This document shows, one piece after another, positions 35,030 through 45,981 of a stretch of 64,000 nt of DNA. The notes beneath the pieces are model-generated. The model searched no databases, was not told the origin of the DNA, and saw only the letters and a list, made by a program, of their open reading frames with translations. Location of the stretch: positions 1 through 64,000 of the forward strand of contig DWWU01000022.1 in the NCBI GenBank assembly GCA_019119555.1, read 5' to 3'. Made by a program: the position numbers and the translations under genes. Each line of letters begins with the position of its first letter. Positions within the stretch are counted from its first letter, which is position 1. Origin of the DNA: Candidatus Fusicatenibacter intestinigallinarum. Its GTDB lineage: Bacteria; Bacillota; Clostridia; Lachnospirales; Lachnospiraceae.

Positions 35030-36307
35030 CTACACCTCCTCAATCCGCACGGTAACAGATTCTGCCGGGAGCGCTTCGTCCAGCATTTCCCGCCGGATTA
35101 CAGCCTCTTCCATCTCTCCCGGCGCCAGAATCTGTTTTTTCCTGCGAAGCAGCTGCCGTTCTCCCGCAGAGACAGTCACATAACAGTTTTTATAGACGTT
35201 TCTCACACGGAAACGGATTTTCAGAGAATCGTCCATCTGCGCCATGTGGAGCACCGACGGCACCGTATACCTCACGCCTTCGCCCGGAACGATCTCCAGC
35301 ACCGGACGATCCGGACATGGAGGATTCTCTCCGCGCTTTCTGCGAATATATTCCACCGCATGACGGCCGGCGCCGGCCGCCTCCTCGGAAACAAAATCCA
35401 CCAGATCGTGAACATGCAGCACATTTCCGCAGGCAAAGATCCCCTCCGTGCTGGTCTGGAACGACTCGTCCACCACCGGGCCGGAGGTCAGCGGACTGAG
35501 CGCAACTCCCGCGCTCTTCGACAGCTCATTCTCGGGAATCAGCCCCACGGACAGCAGAAGCGTATCGCAGGAATATTCCTCCTCTGTCCCGGGAATCGGC
35601 CGGCCGCTGCCGTCCACCCGGGCAAGCGTCACTCCCGTCAGCCGTTCTTTTCCGTGAATGTCAACCACCGTGTGGCTGAGTTTCAGCGGAATTCCGTAGT
35701 CTTCCAGGCACTGAACAATATTCCGCTTCAGTCCTCCGGAATAAGGCATCAGTTCAGCGACCACCTTTACGTTCGCCCCTTCCAGCGTCATTCTTCTCGC
35801 CATGATCAGGCCGATATCCCCGGAACCGAGAATCACGACCTCGCGGCCGGGCATCCGGCCTTCCACGTTGACCAGGCGCTGCGCCGTTCCGGCGGTAAAA
35901 ATTCCCGCCGGGCGGTAGCCCGGAAGATTCAGCGCGCCCCTCGGACGCTCCCTGCATCCCATCGCCAGGATCACCGCCTCCGCCTGAATCTGAAACAGCC
36001 CTTCCGACGGGCTGACGGCTGTCACCACTTTCTCCGGAGAGATATCCAGCACCATTGTATCTGTCAGGCAGGGAATTCCCAGCTGCCGTACTTTTTCAAT
36101 ATATCTCGCGGCATATTCCGAACCGGTCAGCTCTTCCTGAAAGGTGTGAAGACCGAATCCATTGTGAATGCACTGGTTCAGGATTCCGCCCAGTTCTCTG
36201 TCCCTCTCCAGAATCAGAAGATCTTTTTCTCCGTGCTCCGCCGCCGAGGCAGCTGCCGCCAGACCTGCAGGGCCGCCTCCGATAATCACAATTGCATGTC
36301 GTCTCAT
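35030..36307 (-). CDS. FAD/NAD(P)-dependent oxidoreductase (glp operon)
   Basis: A 425-residue flavoprotein. FAD-binding GGGPAGLAAAASAAE at residues 9-23, a second nucleotide motif VVILGSGDIGLIMARRM near 158-174, the ILAMGCRERPRGA block, and FACGNVLHVHDLVDFVS for the FAD ribityl contact. It is the NADH- or electron-acceptor-linked partner of the adjacent GlpA-like dehydrogenase in clostridial glycerol-3-phosphate operons, comparable to GlpB. Positioned between the GlpA-like gene and DUF1667. Confidence 0.86.
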   Translation of the reverse strand: MRRHAIVIIGGGPAGLAAAASAAEHGEKDLLILERDRELGGILNQCIHNGFGLHTFQEELTGSEYAARYIEKVRQLGIPCLTDTMVLDISPEKVVTAVSPSEGLFQIQAEAVILAMGCRERPRGALNLPGYRPAGIFTAGTAQRLVNVEGRMPGREVVILGSGDIGLIMARRMTLEGANVKVVAELMPYSGGLKRNIVQCLEDYGIPLKLSHTVVDIHGKERLTGVTLARVDGSGRPIPGTEEEYSCDTLLLSVGLIPENELSKSAGVALSPLTSGPVVDESFQTSTEGIFACGNVLHVHDLVDFVSEEAAGAGRHAVEYIRRKRGENPPCPDRPVLEIVPGEGVRYTVPSVLHMAQMDDSLKIRFRVRNVYKNCYVTVSAGERQLLRRKKQILAPGEMEEAVIRREMLDEALPAESVTVRIEEV

Positions 36308-36373
36308 TCTTTCCTCCTTCTCGGCGCACTTGCCGCGCCATCCGGGAAGCTTTGAAAATCTGTTTCCAAACGT

Positions 36374-37840
36374 TCAACCCTCCTGCCCGGAATTCTCTCC
36401 TCCGTCAATTCCGTCCTTGTTTTTTCCGCAGATCAGCCAGGAATCTCCTCCGGACTTGCTCAGCTGTTCCCATTCCATGCCACATTCGCGAACCAGAAGC
36501 TCCATCACCTTCGGAGAGCAGAATCCGGCCTGACATCTTCCCATTCCGGCGCGGGTTCTCCGCTTGATACCGTCGAGGGATCTCGCTCCCAGCGGCCGGT
36601 GAATCGCATCAAGAATCTCTCCCTCGGAAATGCCCTCGCACCGGCAGATGATCCGCCCATAGGCGGGCTCCTTTCGGATCAGTTCTTTTCTCTGCTCAAA
36701 CTCCAGCTCTGACGGTCTCCGGATCCCCGTCCTCTCCGGACAGAATGCAGAATTTTCCGGAAGTTTCAGATATTTCGCCGCCTGTTCCGCCAGATACCGT
36801 CCGATCGCCGGCGCGCTGGTCAGGCCCGGGGACTCGATGCCCGCACAGTCAAAAAAGCCCGCCGCATCCGCCGGCTCTCCAAGAATAAAATCATCCCCGT
36901 CCTCATGGGCCCGCAGTCCGGCGAAGGATGTGATCACCCGGCGAAGCGGAACATTCTTCACTGTCTCCGCAGATTTTGCTGCCACGGTATCCAGGCCTTC
37001 CCGCGTGGTATTGGTTCCCTCTTTGTCTTCAATATCCAAAGCTGTCGGACCGACCAGAAGATTCCCGTGCACCGTCGGTGTGACGAGAACCCCTTTTCCG
37101 TATTTTCCCGGAAGTGCGAAAACGGTGCAGTGTACATGGTTTCCCGCCGTTTTGTCCAGCAGCTGATATTCACCTTTTCTCGGTGTGATATGTATTTTTT
37201 TCTCGCTTACCATGTTGTGGAAGACATCCGCGTAAACGCCTGCCGCGTTGACCACGGCACGGGTCTCAAAGATTCCCTGTGAAGTCGTCACGCGAAAACC
37301 TCTTTCCAGCTTTTCAATGCTCTGCACCTCTGTGCGGAACCGGAATTCCACGCCGTTCCTGCAGGCATTTTCAGCCAGCGCAATCGTAAGTTCAAAGGGG
37401 CATACAATTCCTCCCGTCGGCGCGTACAGCGCCGCAATCGCCTGATCGGACAGATTCGGCTCCATCTTCAGAAGTTCCTCTCTCTCCAGGATCTGAAGTC
37501 CTTCCACACCGTTTTTCTGTCCCCGTTCCAGAAGCGCTTCCAGGTTTTCCCTCTGTTCTTCCCCGGTACAGACAATCAGGGAGCCGTTCTGCTGAAACGG
37601 AATATCCAGCTCCTCTGACAGTTCTTTCATCTTCCGGTTGCCCTCCAGATTCATTTTTGCCTTCATGGAACCGGGTTCGGCGTCAAACCCTGCATGCACG
37701 ATTCCGCTGTTTGCCTTGGAGGTTCCGCAGCACACGTCCTCCTCCCGCTCCAGCACGCAGAACCGCCCCTGATAGCGCGACAGTTCCCGGGCAACCGCAC
37801 AGCCGCTCACCCCGGCTCCCAGTATTATTACATCATACAT
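36374..37840 (-). CDS. GlpA-like glycerol-3-phosphate dehydrogenase
   Basis: FAD-dependent dehydrogenase of 488 residues. The Rossmann motif is VIILGAGVSGCAVARELSR at the N terminus, DAO-type active-site regions follow, and the last 90 residues form a BFD-like [2Fe-2S] domain (ICRCEGISEGEI and GMGRCQAGFCSPKV). In homologues it oxidises glycerol-3-phosphate to dihydroxyacetone phosphate and passes electrons to partner subunits. The frame is 28 codons longer, but the ATG at 37838-37840 has a GGGGGA site and begins the FAD motif. An extended -10 upstream may add expression independent of glpK. Confidence 0.88.
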   Translation of the reverse strand: MYDVIILGAGVSGCAVARELSRYQGRFCVLEREEDVCCGTSKANSGIVHAGFDAEPGSMKAKMNLEGNRKMKELSEELDIPFQQNGSLIVCTGEEQRENLEALLERGQKNGVEGLQILEREELLKMEPNLSDQAIAALYAPTGGIVCPFELTIALAENACRNGVEFRFRTEVQSIEKLERGFRVTTSQGIFETRAVVNAAGVYADVFHNMVSEKKIHITPRKGEYQLLDKTAGNHVHCTVFALPGKYGKGVLVTPTVHGNLLVGPTALDIEDKEGTNTTREGLDTVAAKSAETVKNVPLRRVITSFAGLRAHEDGDDFILGEPADAAGFFDCAGIESPGLTSAPAIGRYLAEQAAKYLKLPENSAFCPERTGIRRPSELEFEQRKELIRKEPAYGRIICRCEGISEGEILDAIHRPLGARSLDGIKRRTRAGMGRCQAGFCSPKVMELLVRECGMEWEQLSKSGGDSWLICGKNKDGIDGGENSGQEG

Positions 37841-37912
37841 AAAAAATCCCCCGTTGTTTTCAGACTTACCAAGCGCATGCTGCGCTCCCGCCTGCATTCG
37901 CCCAGTGCTCCC

Positions 37913-37921
37913 ATTATACCA
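37913..37921 (-). promoter_or_regulatory. Internal extended -10 promoter in the glp operon
   Basis: Minus strand TGGTATAAT, a TGnTATAAT extended -10, about 75 bases before the GlpA-like ATG. No good -35. Confidence 0.5.
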
Positions 37922-38040
37922 CAAAATCAGATATGGCTTTTGTTAGATCATGATGAAACCTTTTTTAAGATTGTGTAAACCGCATCTGTTTCCATCGTCT
38001 CCCGGCGTCTCATCAGAGTCCGGAAATGCACGGCGCTTCC

Positions 38041-39640
<1,600 letters not shown>

Positions 39641-39668
39641 CGTTTTGGCGGCGGGCCTTATTAAATTA

Positions 39669-39697
39669 ATCGTAGCATATGTCCCGGGCGATTTCAA
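39669..39697 (-). promoter_or_regulatory. Promoter of the glp operon
   Basis: Minus strand TTGAAA, 17-base spacer, TACGAT, located just after the GH31 stop codon. The transcript would begin about 25 bases before the terminator hairpin. Confidence 0.6.
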
Positions 39698-39712
39698 GTA
39701 TTTTAAGAAGCT

Positions 39713-42103
39713 TTACTTCAGATACGCGCCGGCAAATTCCAGGACCGCCCCGCAGAGATCCTGATCGATTTCCATGCTCTGAAGCTCGCTGATCAGAAAT
39801 TCCGGAGCCTTCAGGGAACGTTCGGCAGCGCGGTAGATTTTCTCTTTGTCGATAAAGCCAATCTCTGCCTGGTTCAGGAAATCGAATATCTGCTTCTGTA
39901 CCGGATTTTCTGCGATTTCGGTCTCCTTCGGGAGACAGATCTCCACCCGGTCTTCCGGACGCAGATGTTCCAGCGTCACGGTCAGTGTGGTTCCGCATCT
40001 GCTGCAGCAGTTTTCCTGTTTTTCCCCGTTTACCAGAACCTCCGCTCCGGCTGCGGTCGTCTTGTGCAGTTCAATCTTCCAGGTTCTCCGAACCGGCAGA
40101 AGCGACAGTTCGCCCCGGACCGGTGATACGGTAAAGGTTTTCTCCGTCCAGTCCAGCTTCATCTCCGTGCAGGCGCAGATGCCCTTGCGGTAATCTTCTG
40201 ATACGTTGTCGTCCTCATACAGGACAAAGGTGTTGTCCGCACCCGGATACACGCGAATGGTCAGCTCATCCGGATTGGACTCTGCCTCAGTCGCCTGAAT
40301 TCTTTCCGTCATCGGAACAATTGCACCCGCTTTTGCCAGTACGGGAATCTCATCGATGGTCCGGTACATATTCAGGTTTCTTCCTCCGCGATATACCGTA
40401 TCGGTGAAGAAATCGAACCACATTCCCTCCGGAAGCCAGACTTTCGTGCACGCCACATTCAGGCCGCGGATTCTCGGGGTCGTCACCGGAGCGGCAACCA
40501 GCTCGCTTCCGAAAAAGTATTCATTCTTCTGTCCGTAAGCCGTGAAATTTTCCGGATACTGATAGTACATCGGCTGGCAGATCGGCTCTCCCTTTTCCCA
40601 TGCGCGGTGATTCATCGTATACAGATACGGCATCAGTCTGTGACGGAGCCTGAGGAAATCGCACATCGTGTCATGCACTTCCTTTTTAAATCTCCACGGT
40701 TCTTTTCCGTTGAATTCACTGCTGCTGCTGTGCAGCCGATTAACCGGAGAAAAGACGCCGAACTGATACCAGCGCGCTTCCATCTCGTCATTCTTGTAAC
40801 CCAGCATATGGCCGCCGATGTCGTGGCTCCACCAGCCGTATCCGATGTTGGACGCAGTACTGGTGAAATATGGCTGGAAATCCAGGGATTCCCAGGTAAT
40901 CAGAGTATCTCCGGAGAATCCCACCGGATAACGGTGAGAGCCGGGACCTGCATACCGGGAAAAAGTCATCGGCCGCTTTCCATCTCTTCCGCTGTCGAGG
41001 AAATGATAGTGATTCAGCATCCACAGAGGATCCAGTCCCTCGATTCTGCTGTTGGTTCCCTGCTGCCAGTCAATCCACCAGAAATCCACCCCTTCTTCCT
41101 CCATCGGGTGAAGGGCCTTGTCAAAATATGCCTCCAGGAACACCGGGTTCGCGATATCAAAATTCACCGGCTCTCCCTTCTCCGGATCCATTCCCATAGC
41201 CTCGGCCATCTGCGGGTAGCAGTCCTCAAAAGCACGGATTCCGTCCGCCGGGTGCAGATTCAGGGTGGTCTTCATTCCGCGGTCATGCAGCTTCTTCAGG
41301 AACCGCTCCGGATCCGGAAACATTTCCCGGTTCCAGGTATACCCGGTCCATCCGGTGCCGTACTTGGGATCGATATCCACCAGATGCCAGTCCATGTCAA
41401 TCACTGCAACCGTAAACGGAATCTGTTCTTTGTCAAACTGATTCATCAGTTTCAGATAGGATTCCTCCGTGTATTTATAATATCTGCTCCACCAGTTTCC
41501 GAGAGCAAATCTCGGAAGCATCGGCGTCTCGCCGCAGAGATGGTAAAAATCTTTTAACGCTTCAAGAAAACGATGTCCGTAGACAAACAGATAGAGATCC
41601 TGAATTCCCTTTTTTCTCGGTTCTACCCATCCGTCTTCGCGGATGGTCAGCGTGCGGGAATCGTCCAGGGCCACGCAGCCGCACCACATGGACAAAATGC
41701 CGTCCTCCAGTTCACAGGCTCCGTCGACATTGTCCAACGTTCTCGCGGTTCCCTTCAGGTTTTCACTCTTTTCCCCGTAACGCCATGCGGTCCGGTTTCC
41801 TCCCGGCATTCCAAGCGCATAACAGGAGAGCCCATGGCTGGTGAACTCCTTTTTGTCGTAATTCAGCTGGAAATATTCCGTGCGGATTTCCAGTTCGTCC
41901 GACATGTCCCGGAGTTCAAAGGAAACCTGCGGGAAATCCCGGTTCAGTACAGTCTGAGTCGGCGCGTCGGTGAATTCTCCGTCCGGGCTGTACTCCAGGC
42001 GCACCAGACTTTTTGTGAGAACTGTAATCCGGAAATTTTCTCCCTGCACAACATTCTCCGGGCAGGCTTCCGGATGAGCGTCAATTTTCAGATACTCTTT
42101 CAT
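39713..42103 (-). CDS. GH31 glycoside hydrolase, second copy
   Basis: Family GH31 enzyme of 796 residues, unlike the first (688). The domain order is an N-terminal beta-sandwich, a (beta/alpha)8 barrel with TVAVIDMDWH (about 231-240) and the nucleophile region VDFWWIDWQQG (Asp345), a proximal beta domain, and about 100 C-terminal residues of helical character not found in short GH31 enzymes. Probably an alpha-glucosidase or alpha-xylosidase acting on oligosaccharides; no signal peptide. It follows the GH13 gene by 22 bases in a LacI-controlled cluster. Confidence 0.88.
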   Translation of the reverse strand: MKEYLKIDAHPEACPENVVQGENFRITVLTKSLVRLEYSPDGEFTDAPTQTVLNRDFPQVSFELRDMSDELEIRTEYFQLNYDKKEFTSHGLSCYALGMPGGNRTAWRYGEKSENLKGTARTLDNVDGACELEDGILSMWCGCVALDDSRTLTIREDGWVEPRKKGIQDLYLFVYGHRFLEALKDFYHLCGETPMLPRFALGNWWSRYYKYTEESYLKLMNQFDKEQIPFTVAVIDMDWHLVDIDPKYGTGWTGYTWNREMFPDPERFLKKLHDRGMKTTLNLHPADGIRAFEDCYPQMAEAMGMDPEKGEPVNFDIANPVFLEAYFDKALHPMEEEGVDFWWIDWQQGTNSRIEGLDPLWMLNHYHFLDSGRDGKRPMTFSRYAGPGSHRYPVGFSGDTLITWESLDFQPYFTSTASNIGYGWWSHDIGGHMLGYKNDEMEARWYQFGVFSPVNRLHSSSSEFNGKEPWRFKKEVHDTMCDFLRLRHRLMPYLYTMNHRAWEKGEPICQPMYYQYPENFTAYGQKNEYFFGSELVAAPVTTPRIRGLNVACTKVWLPEGMWFDFFTDTVYRGGRNLNMYRTIDEIPVLAKAGAIVPMTERIQATEAESNPDELTIRVYPGADNTFVLYEDDNVSEDYRKGICACTEMKLDWTEKTFTVSPVRGELSLLPVRRTWKIELHKTTAAGAEVLVNGEKQENCCSRCGTTLTVTLEHLRPEDRVEICLPKETEIAENPVQKQIFDFLNQAEIGFIDKEKIYRAAERSLKAPEFLISELQSMEIDQDLCGAVLEFAGAYLK

Positions 42104-42125
42104 TTCGCTGTGTCCCTCCTGTTGT

Positions 42126-43802
42126 TTATTCTTTTCCTGCTCCGATTTTCAGCACCAGAGCCTCATAAGGCTGCAGAACAATTTCTTTTTCCGGCTGTTC
42201 CCTGTGGTAATTGCTGATCAGTACGCCGGCTTCGGCAAATTCTTCCGGAATCCTGTAAGTTTCCTCGTCACTGGTAAAGTTGCAGATTACCAGCAGCTTT
42301 TCCTCGCCCAGCGTTCTGGTATAGACGTACAGGGTTTCGCTGTCCGGCTCCAGCAGCTGATAGGATCCGTACACCATCACTGGTTCCTTTTTGCGCAGTC
42401 CGATAATGTTCTGATAATAATGGAATACAGAATCCGGATCCTCCTGTTCCGCCTTCGCATTGATTTCCCTGTAGTTGGGGTTCACCATGATCCACGGGGT
42501 CCCCGTTGTAAATCCTCCGTTAGCACTGTCATCCCACTGCATCGGTGTTCTGGCATTGTCTCTGCCCCGCAGACGGATATACCGCATCATATCCTCCGGC
42601 GTAACTTTTCCGCAACCGGTCAGCTCGTGGAAGGCATTGATGCTCTCGATATCCCGCAGATCCTCCAGGGTTTCGAAAGGACAGTTGGTCATGCCCAGTT
42701 CCTCGCCCTGGTACACGTAAGGAGTTCCCTGCATCATATGCAGACAGGTCACGAGCATTTTGGCGCTCACCTCGCGGTACTCCGGAGAGTCATTTCCGAA
42801 ACGGGAAACGCTTCTCGCCTGATCGTGATTTCCGAGAAACAGGCTGTTCCAGGCCTTGCCCTCCAGCTCTGTCTGCCATTTGCTCATGGTTTTCTTAAAG
42901 TTCTTCAGCTGAACCCTATCATCCGTCCACTTGCCCCGCGGACCGTTCTCTTCCATATGTTCAAACTGGAAGACCATGCTCAGTTCTTTTCCGTCGGCAT
43001 TGGCATATTTTTTTGCCTCCTCGATGGTCACGCCGGCACACTCGCCAACGGTCATCAGGTCATAATGGGACAGAACTTTCTGATTCATCTCCTGCAGATA
43101 TTCATGGACATGCGGACCATTGGCGCATCCGGAATCCCCGTACAGCGCCCCCGGAGCCTGGTAACCGTCAGGCAGACCCGGTTTCTTGGAAATCAGGCTG
43201 ATCACATCCATGCGGAACCCGTCGATTCCCTTCTCACACCACCAGTTCATCATACGGAACACCTCATCGCGGACTTTCGGGTTATCCCAGTTCAGATCCG
43301 GCTGTTTTCTGGAAAACAGATGGAGATAATACATATCCGTGGTATCGTCATATTCCCAGGCGGAACCGGAAAAACAGCTTCCCCAGTTGTTCGGCTCCTT
43401 TCCGTCCTTTCCCTCTCTCCAGATATAGTAATCACGGTACGGATTGTCCTTTGATTTGCGGCTCTCCACAAACCATGCATGTTCGTCAGAAGTGTGATTG
43501 ACAACCAGGTCCATCACCAGCTTCATTCCTCTCCTGTGGATTTCTTCCAGCATCCGGTCAAAATCCTCCATCGTACCGAATTCTTCCATGATCGCCTGAT
43601 AATCGCTGATGTCATAGCCGTTGTCATCGTTGGGCGACTGATAGACCGGCGACAGCCACAGAACATCAACCCCCAGCTCTTTCAGATAATCCAGCCGTGA
43701 AGTAATGCCGTTCAGGTCGCCGATTCCGTCTCCGTTGCTGTCCATAAAGCTTCTGGGATAAATCTGATAGACAACCGCTTCTTTCCACCATGCTCTTTCC
43801 AT
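42126..43802 (-). CDS. GH13 oligo-1,6-glucosidase
   Basis: Cytosolic glucosidase, 558 residues, GH13 subfamily 31. Numbered from the chosen ATG (43800-43802): His in VVNHTSDEHAW, nucleophile Asp199 in GFRMDVI, acid/base Glu254 in TVGECAG, Asp327 in LGNHDQAR. The Val after the nucleophile motif is the residue associated with alpha-1,6 specificity, so isomaltose and panose are likely substrates. A second ATG two codons upstream abuts the GAGAGGG site and is less likely. First gene after a 30-bp palindromic operator; its likely repressor is the adjacent LacI protein. Confidence 0.93.
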   Translation of the reverse strand: MERAWWKEAVVYQIYPRSFMDSNGDGIGDLNGITSRLDYLKELGVDVLWLSPVYQSPNDDNGYDISDYQAIMEEFGTMEDFDRMLEEIHRRGMKLVMDLVVNHTSDEHAWFVESRKSKDNPYRDYYIWREGKDGKEPNNWGSCFSGSAWEYDDTTDMYYLHLFSRKQPDLNWDNPKVRDEVFRMMNWWCEKGIDGFRMDVISLISKKPGLPDGYQAPGALYGDSGCANGPHVHEYLQEMNQKVLSHYDLMTVGECAGVTIEEAKKYANADGKELSMVFQFEHMEENGPRGKWTDDRVQLKNFKKTMSKWQTELEGKAWNSLFLGNHDQARSVSRFGNDSPEYREVSAKMLVTCLHMMQGTPYVYQGEELGMTNCPFETLEDLRDIESINAFHELTGCGKVTPEDMMRYIRLRGRDNARTPMQWDDSANGGFTTGTPWIMVNPNYREINAKAEQEDPDSVFHYYQNIIGLRKKEPVMVYGSYQLLEPDSETLYVYTRTLGEEKLLVICNFTSDEETYRIPEEFAEAGVLISNYHREQPEKEIVLQPYEALVLKIGAGKE

Positions 43803-43906
43803 TTCCATTCCCTCTCTTTTCCTTTGACTTCCAAAGCGGCCTCAGACAGTCGGCGCCGTGCCTGCAGCCCGTGCTCCCATACCTCATCCGCTCTTTTTCT
43901 GCCTTC

Positions 43907-43960
43907 ATACTACCATATCCGCGCGTTGAATTTCAATAGTTTTGCGCAAAACTGTTGAAA
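43907..43960 (-). promoter_or_regulatory. LacI operator and promoter of GH13-GH31
   Basis: TTTCAATAGTTTTGC and its near-exact complement GCAAAACTGTTGAAA make a 30-bp palindrome (43931-43960) whose central 16 bp, AGTTTTGCGCAAAACT, is perfect with a CG centre, the hallmark of LacI/PurR-type operators. Its distal arm (TTGAAA on the minus strand) can serve as the -35 for TAGTAT at 43907-43912 with an 18-base spacer; alternatively TATAGT at 43960-43965 is the -10 and the operator covers the start of transcription. Confidence 0.8.
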
Positions 43961-44002
43961 CTATACAAGTAAATCTTGTGCAATTTATTTTAAATATACA
44001 AA

Positions 44003-44042
44003 ACAGGAGATTCTGATGCGCCATCCTCTCAGAATCTCCTGT
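44003..44042 (-). terminator. Terminator after the lacI-type gene
   Basis: A 14-bp perfect stem ACAGGAGATTCTGA with its complement, then TTTTG on the minus strand, 12 bases past the repressor stop. It separates the repressor transcript from that of GH13. Confidence 0.88.
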
Positions 44043-44053
44043 CCACCGTTCTC

Positions 44054-45082
44054 TCACGACCTTTCTTCGGTCGTTTTCCTCCCGGATACCGACTTCCGTT
44101 CCACCAGAAACGTGGAGATCCGATATTCCCCTCCCACCGTTTCTCCGTTTATTTTCCGGATCAGCGCCTCCACCGACCGCCGGGCTTTCTCTCCCACATT
44201 CTGACGCACCGTGGTCAGAGCCGGACGGGAAAGCTTTGCGTACGCCACATCATCGAACCCTGCCACTGAAAGCTCCTCCGGCACCCGGATGCCTCGGTCC
44301 TGGAGAAAATTCAGTGCCTCCACCGCATACAGATCGGACGCGAAAAACAGGGCGCTCTGTTCCCGGAAAAACGGAAGCATTTCCAGATACTGTCTCCTCC
44401 GTCTGGACGGGTCCTCCGGGACAAGGATATGTCTGGAAGCGGCATCCTCCACCCGCTCCTCCTCCAGCGCTTCCTTTACGCCGAGCCAGCGCTCATGATC
44501 CACCGACTCATCGTTGTCCGTCAGAAACAGAAGTCTTCTGTGGCCTTTTTTCAACAGATATTTTCCCATCAGATACCCGCCGCCCCGATCGTCGGTGCGC
44601 ACATTGATCACGCCCTCCGGCAGCGGACAGTATCCATCGATCACCGCCATCGGCCCGGAAAACCGTCCCCGGATTTTCCGGATTTCCCGTTCTCCGAGAC
44701 CGATGGAAATCATCGCCTCCAGATTCCATCCCAGAATCTGTTCCATCAGATCCCTTCCCTTATGGCGGGTTACCAGCATCATATAATACCCTTTCTCCTG
44801 AATCTGATACTCCAGACTTCCCACCAGCTCCGCGATAAACGGATCCTCCAGCGCATATTTCATTCCTTCCCTGGTATATCCCAGCACGACGCCGATCAGG
44901 CCCGAATGTTCTCTTGCCAGCATACGGGCGCTGAGGCTCGGCACATAATTCATCTCTTCCAGAATCCGGTTAATCTTCTCCACGGTCTCTTTCGATACGC
45001 GTCCGGCTTTTCCATGTATCACATTGGAAACCGTCGTCGGACTGACGCCTGCCTTCTCGGCGATATCCTTGATCCGAATCAT
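44054..45082 (-). CDS. LacI family transcriptional repressor
   Basis: A 342-residue regulator. The N-terminal helix-turn-helix and hinge are IRIKDIAEKAGVSPTTVSNV and the following VSKETVEKINRILEEMNYVPS; the periplasmic-binding-protein-like effector domain follows (GLIGVVLGYTRE, IRVPEELSVAGFDDVAYAKLSRPALTTVRQN). The frame extends 24 codons further, but the ATG at 45080-45082 has a GGGAGGG site and begins the family start. Its own strong promoter lies at 45127-45155. It probably represses the GH13-GH31 pair until a maltose or isomaltose-type inducer binds. Confidence 0.93.
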   Translation of the reverse strand: MIRIKDIAEKAGVSPTTVSNVIHGKAGRVSKETVEKINRILEEMNYVPSLSARMLAREHSGLIGVVLGYTREGMKYALEDPFIAELVGSLEYQIQEKGYYMMLVTRHKGRDLMEQILGWNLEAMISIGLGEREIRKIRGRFSGPMAVIDGYCPLPEGVINVRTDDRGGGYLMGKYLLKKGHRRLLFLTDNDESVDHERWLGVKEALEEERVEDAASRHILVPEDPSRRRRQYLEMLPFFREQSALFFASDLYAVEALNFLQDRGIRVPEELSVAGFDDVAYAKLSRPALTTVRQNVGEKARRSVEALIRKINGETVGGEYRISTFLVERKSVSGRKTTEERS

Positions 45083-45126
45083 AACATCCCTCCCTGTCCC
45101 GGCGGAAACACCGCTGATCTGCCTTA

Positions 45127-45155
45127 TTATACACATATCTGACGAAAGAATCAAT
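45127..45155 (-). promoter_or_regulatory. Promoter of the lacI-type gene
   Basis: Minus strand TTGATT, 17-base spacer, TATAAT. A dispersed palindrome lies directly upstream. Confidence 0.78.
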
Positions 45156-45161
45156 GAATCG

Positions 45162-45189
45162 TGACAGTTCAGCCAGCTGAACCGTTACA
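45162..45189. repeat. Dispersed palindrome
   Basis: GTGACAGTTCAGCC followed by AGCTGAACCGTTAC. Confidence 0.9.
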
Positions 45190-45253
45190 ACGAATCTTCG
45201 GAAACACTTGCCTCTCCACGGGACATGTGGTACACTGACTACAGTTCATTACA

Positions 45254-45357
45254 TTAACAGTTCAGTCAGCTGAACTGTCAATGCATCCGCCCATTGAAAA
45301 TCGCTTCGCGATGGGCCGGATGCCCACAGGCACTATACTTTCATACGGTCTGTGCAG
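45254..45357. repeat. Composite palindromic repeat before shikimate kinase
   Basis: Blocks in order: the palindrome TTAACAGTTCAGTC..AGCTGAACTGTCAA (45254-45281), GCATCCGCCCATTGAAA, ATCGCTTCGCGAT (small hairpin), GGGCCGGATGCCCACAGGC, then TTTCATACGGTCTGTGCAG. This is the reverse complement of the composite copy at 60744-60873, missing its last GTCTGTG-type arm and outer palindrome. It ends 22 bases before the aroK ATG and supplies part of its leader. Confidence 0.85.
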
Positions 45358-45379
45358 CGATTGGAGAAAGAGGAAACCT

Positions 45380-45904
45380 ATGAATCAGAAACCTGAAAAA
45401 AACATTGTTCTCATCGGTTTTATGGGCTGCGGCAAAAGTTCTGTCGCCGCGGCTCTCGGCAGAAACTGGAAGATGGATGTGATCGAAATGGATCAGATGA
45501 TCTCCGAACAGCAGGGAATGTCCATTCCGGAAATTTTTGACCGCTTCGGCGAAGACTATTTCCGGGATCTGGAGACCGCGCTGCTGAAAAATCTTCACGG
45601 CAGACGGGGATGTGTCGTTTCCTGCGGCGGAGGCGTTCCTCTGCGGAAAGAAAACGTCACTGAAATGAAAAAGATCGGTCAGGTCGTCCTTCTGACCGCA
45701 ACCCCGGAAACGATTTATTCCAGAACCGCCGGAAGCGATGACCGTCCCAATCTGAAAAACAGAAAAAGCCCCGAGGCAATCGCAGAACTGCTGGAGCAGC
45801 GGAGACCGAAATATGAAGCAGCCGCCGACTGCATAATCGCCACAGACGGCAGGACTGTCCCGGAAATCTGTGAGGAACTGATGCGGAACCTGGCCGAACA
45901 GTAA
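45380..45904 (+). CDS. aroK: Shikimate kinase
   Basis: Phosphorylates shikimate at the 3-hydroxyl in aromatic amino acid synthesis; 174 residues. Walker A GFMGCGKSS (13-21), shikimate-binding aspartate in EMDQMISEQQG, the CGGGVPLR block and the lid arginine in SDDRPNL. The open frame begins 33 codons earlier inside the composite repeat, but the ATG at 45380 has a GAGGAAA site and starts the homologous part. Monocistronic with trpB2 downstream; the other aro genes lie 14 kb away. Confidence 0.93.
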   Translation: MNQKPEKNIVLIGFMGCGKSSVAAALGRNWKMDVIEMDQMISEQQGMSIPEIFDRFGEDYFRDLETALLKNLHGRRGCVVSCGGGVPLRKENVTEMKKIGQVVLLTATPETIYSRTAGSDDRPNLKNRKSPEAIAELLEQRRPKYEAAADCIIATDGRTVPEICEELMRNLAEQ

Positions 45905-45954
45905 CCTTTTCGGATCTCTGCGGAAATCCCAGGTGAACAAACAGGTGAACAAAC

Positions 45955-45981
45955 GCAACAGTTCAGCTGGCTGAACTGTGC
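45955..45981. repeat. Dispersed palindrome between GAACAAAC direct repeats
   Basis: GCAACAGTTCAGCT followed by GGCTGAACTGTGC. The copy is preceded by two tandem AGGTGAACAAAC units (45931-45954) and followed at once by GAACAAAC, so an eight-base direct repeat flanks it. Confidence 0.85.

Noticed and set aside
45281-45379. N-terminal extension of shikimate kinase
   Set aside because: These 33 codons come from the composite repeat element; the true ATG at 45380 has a ribosome binding site and begins the Walker A-containing family region.
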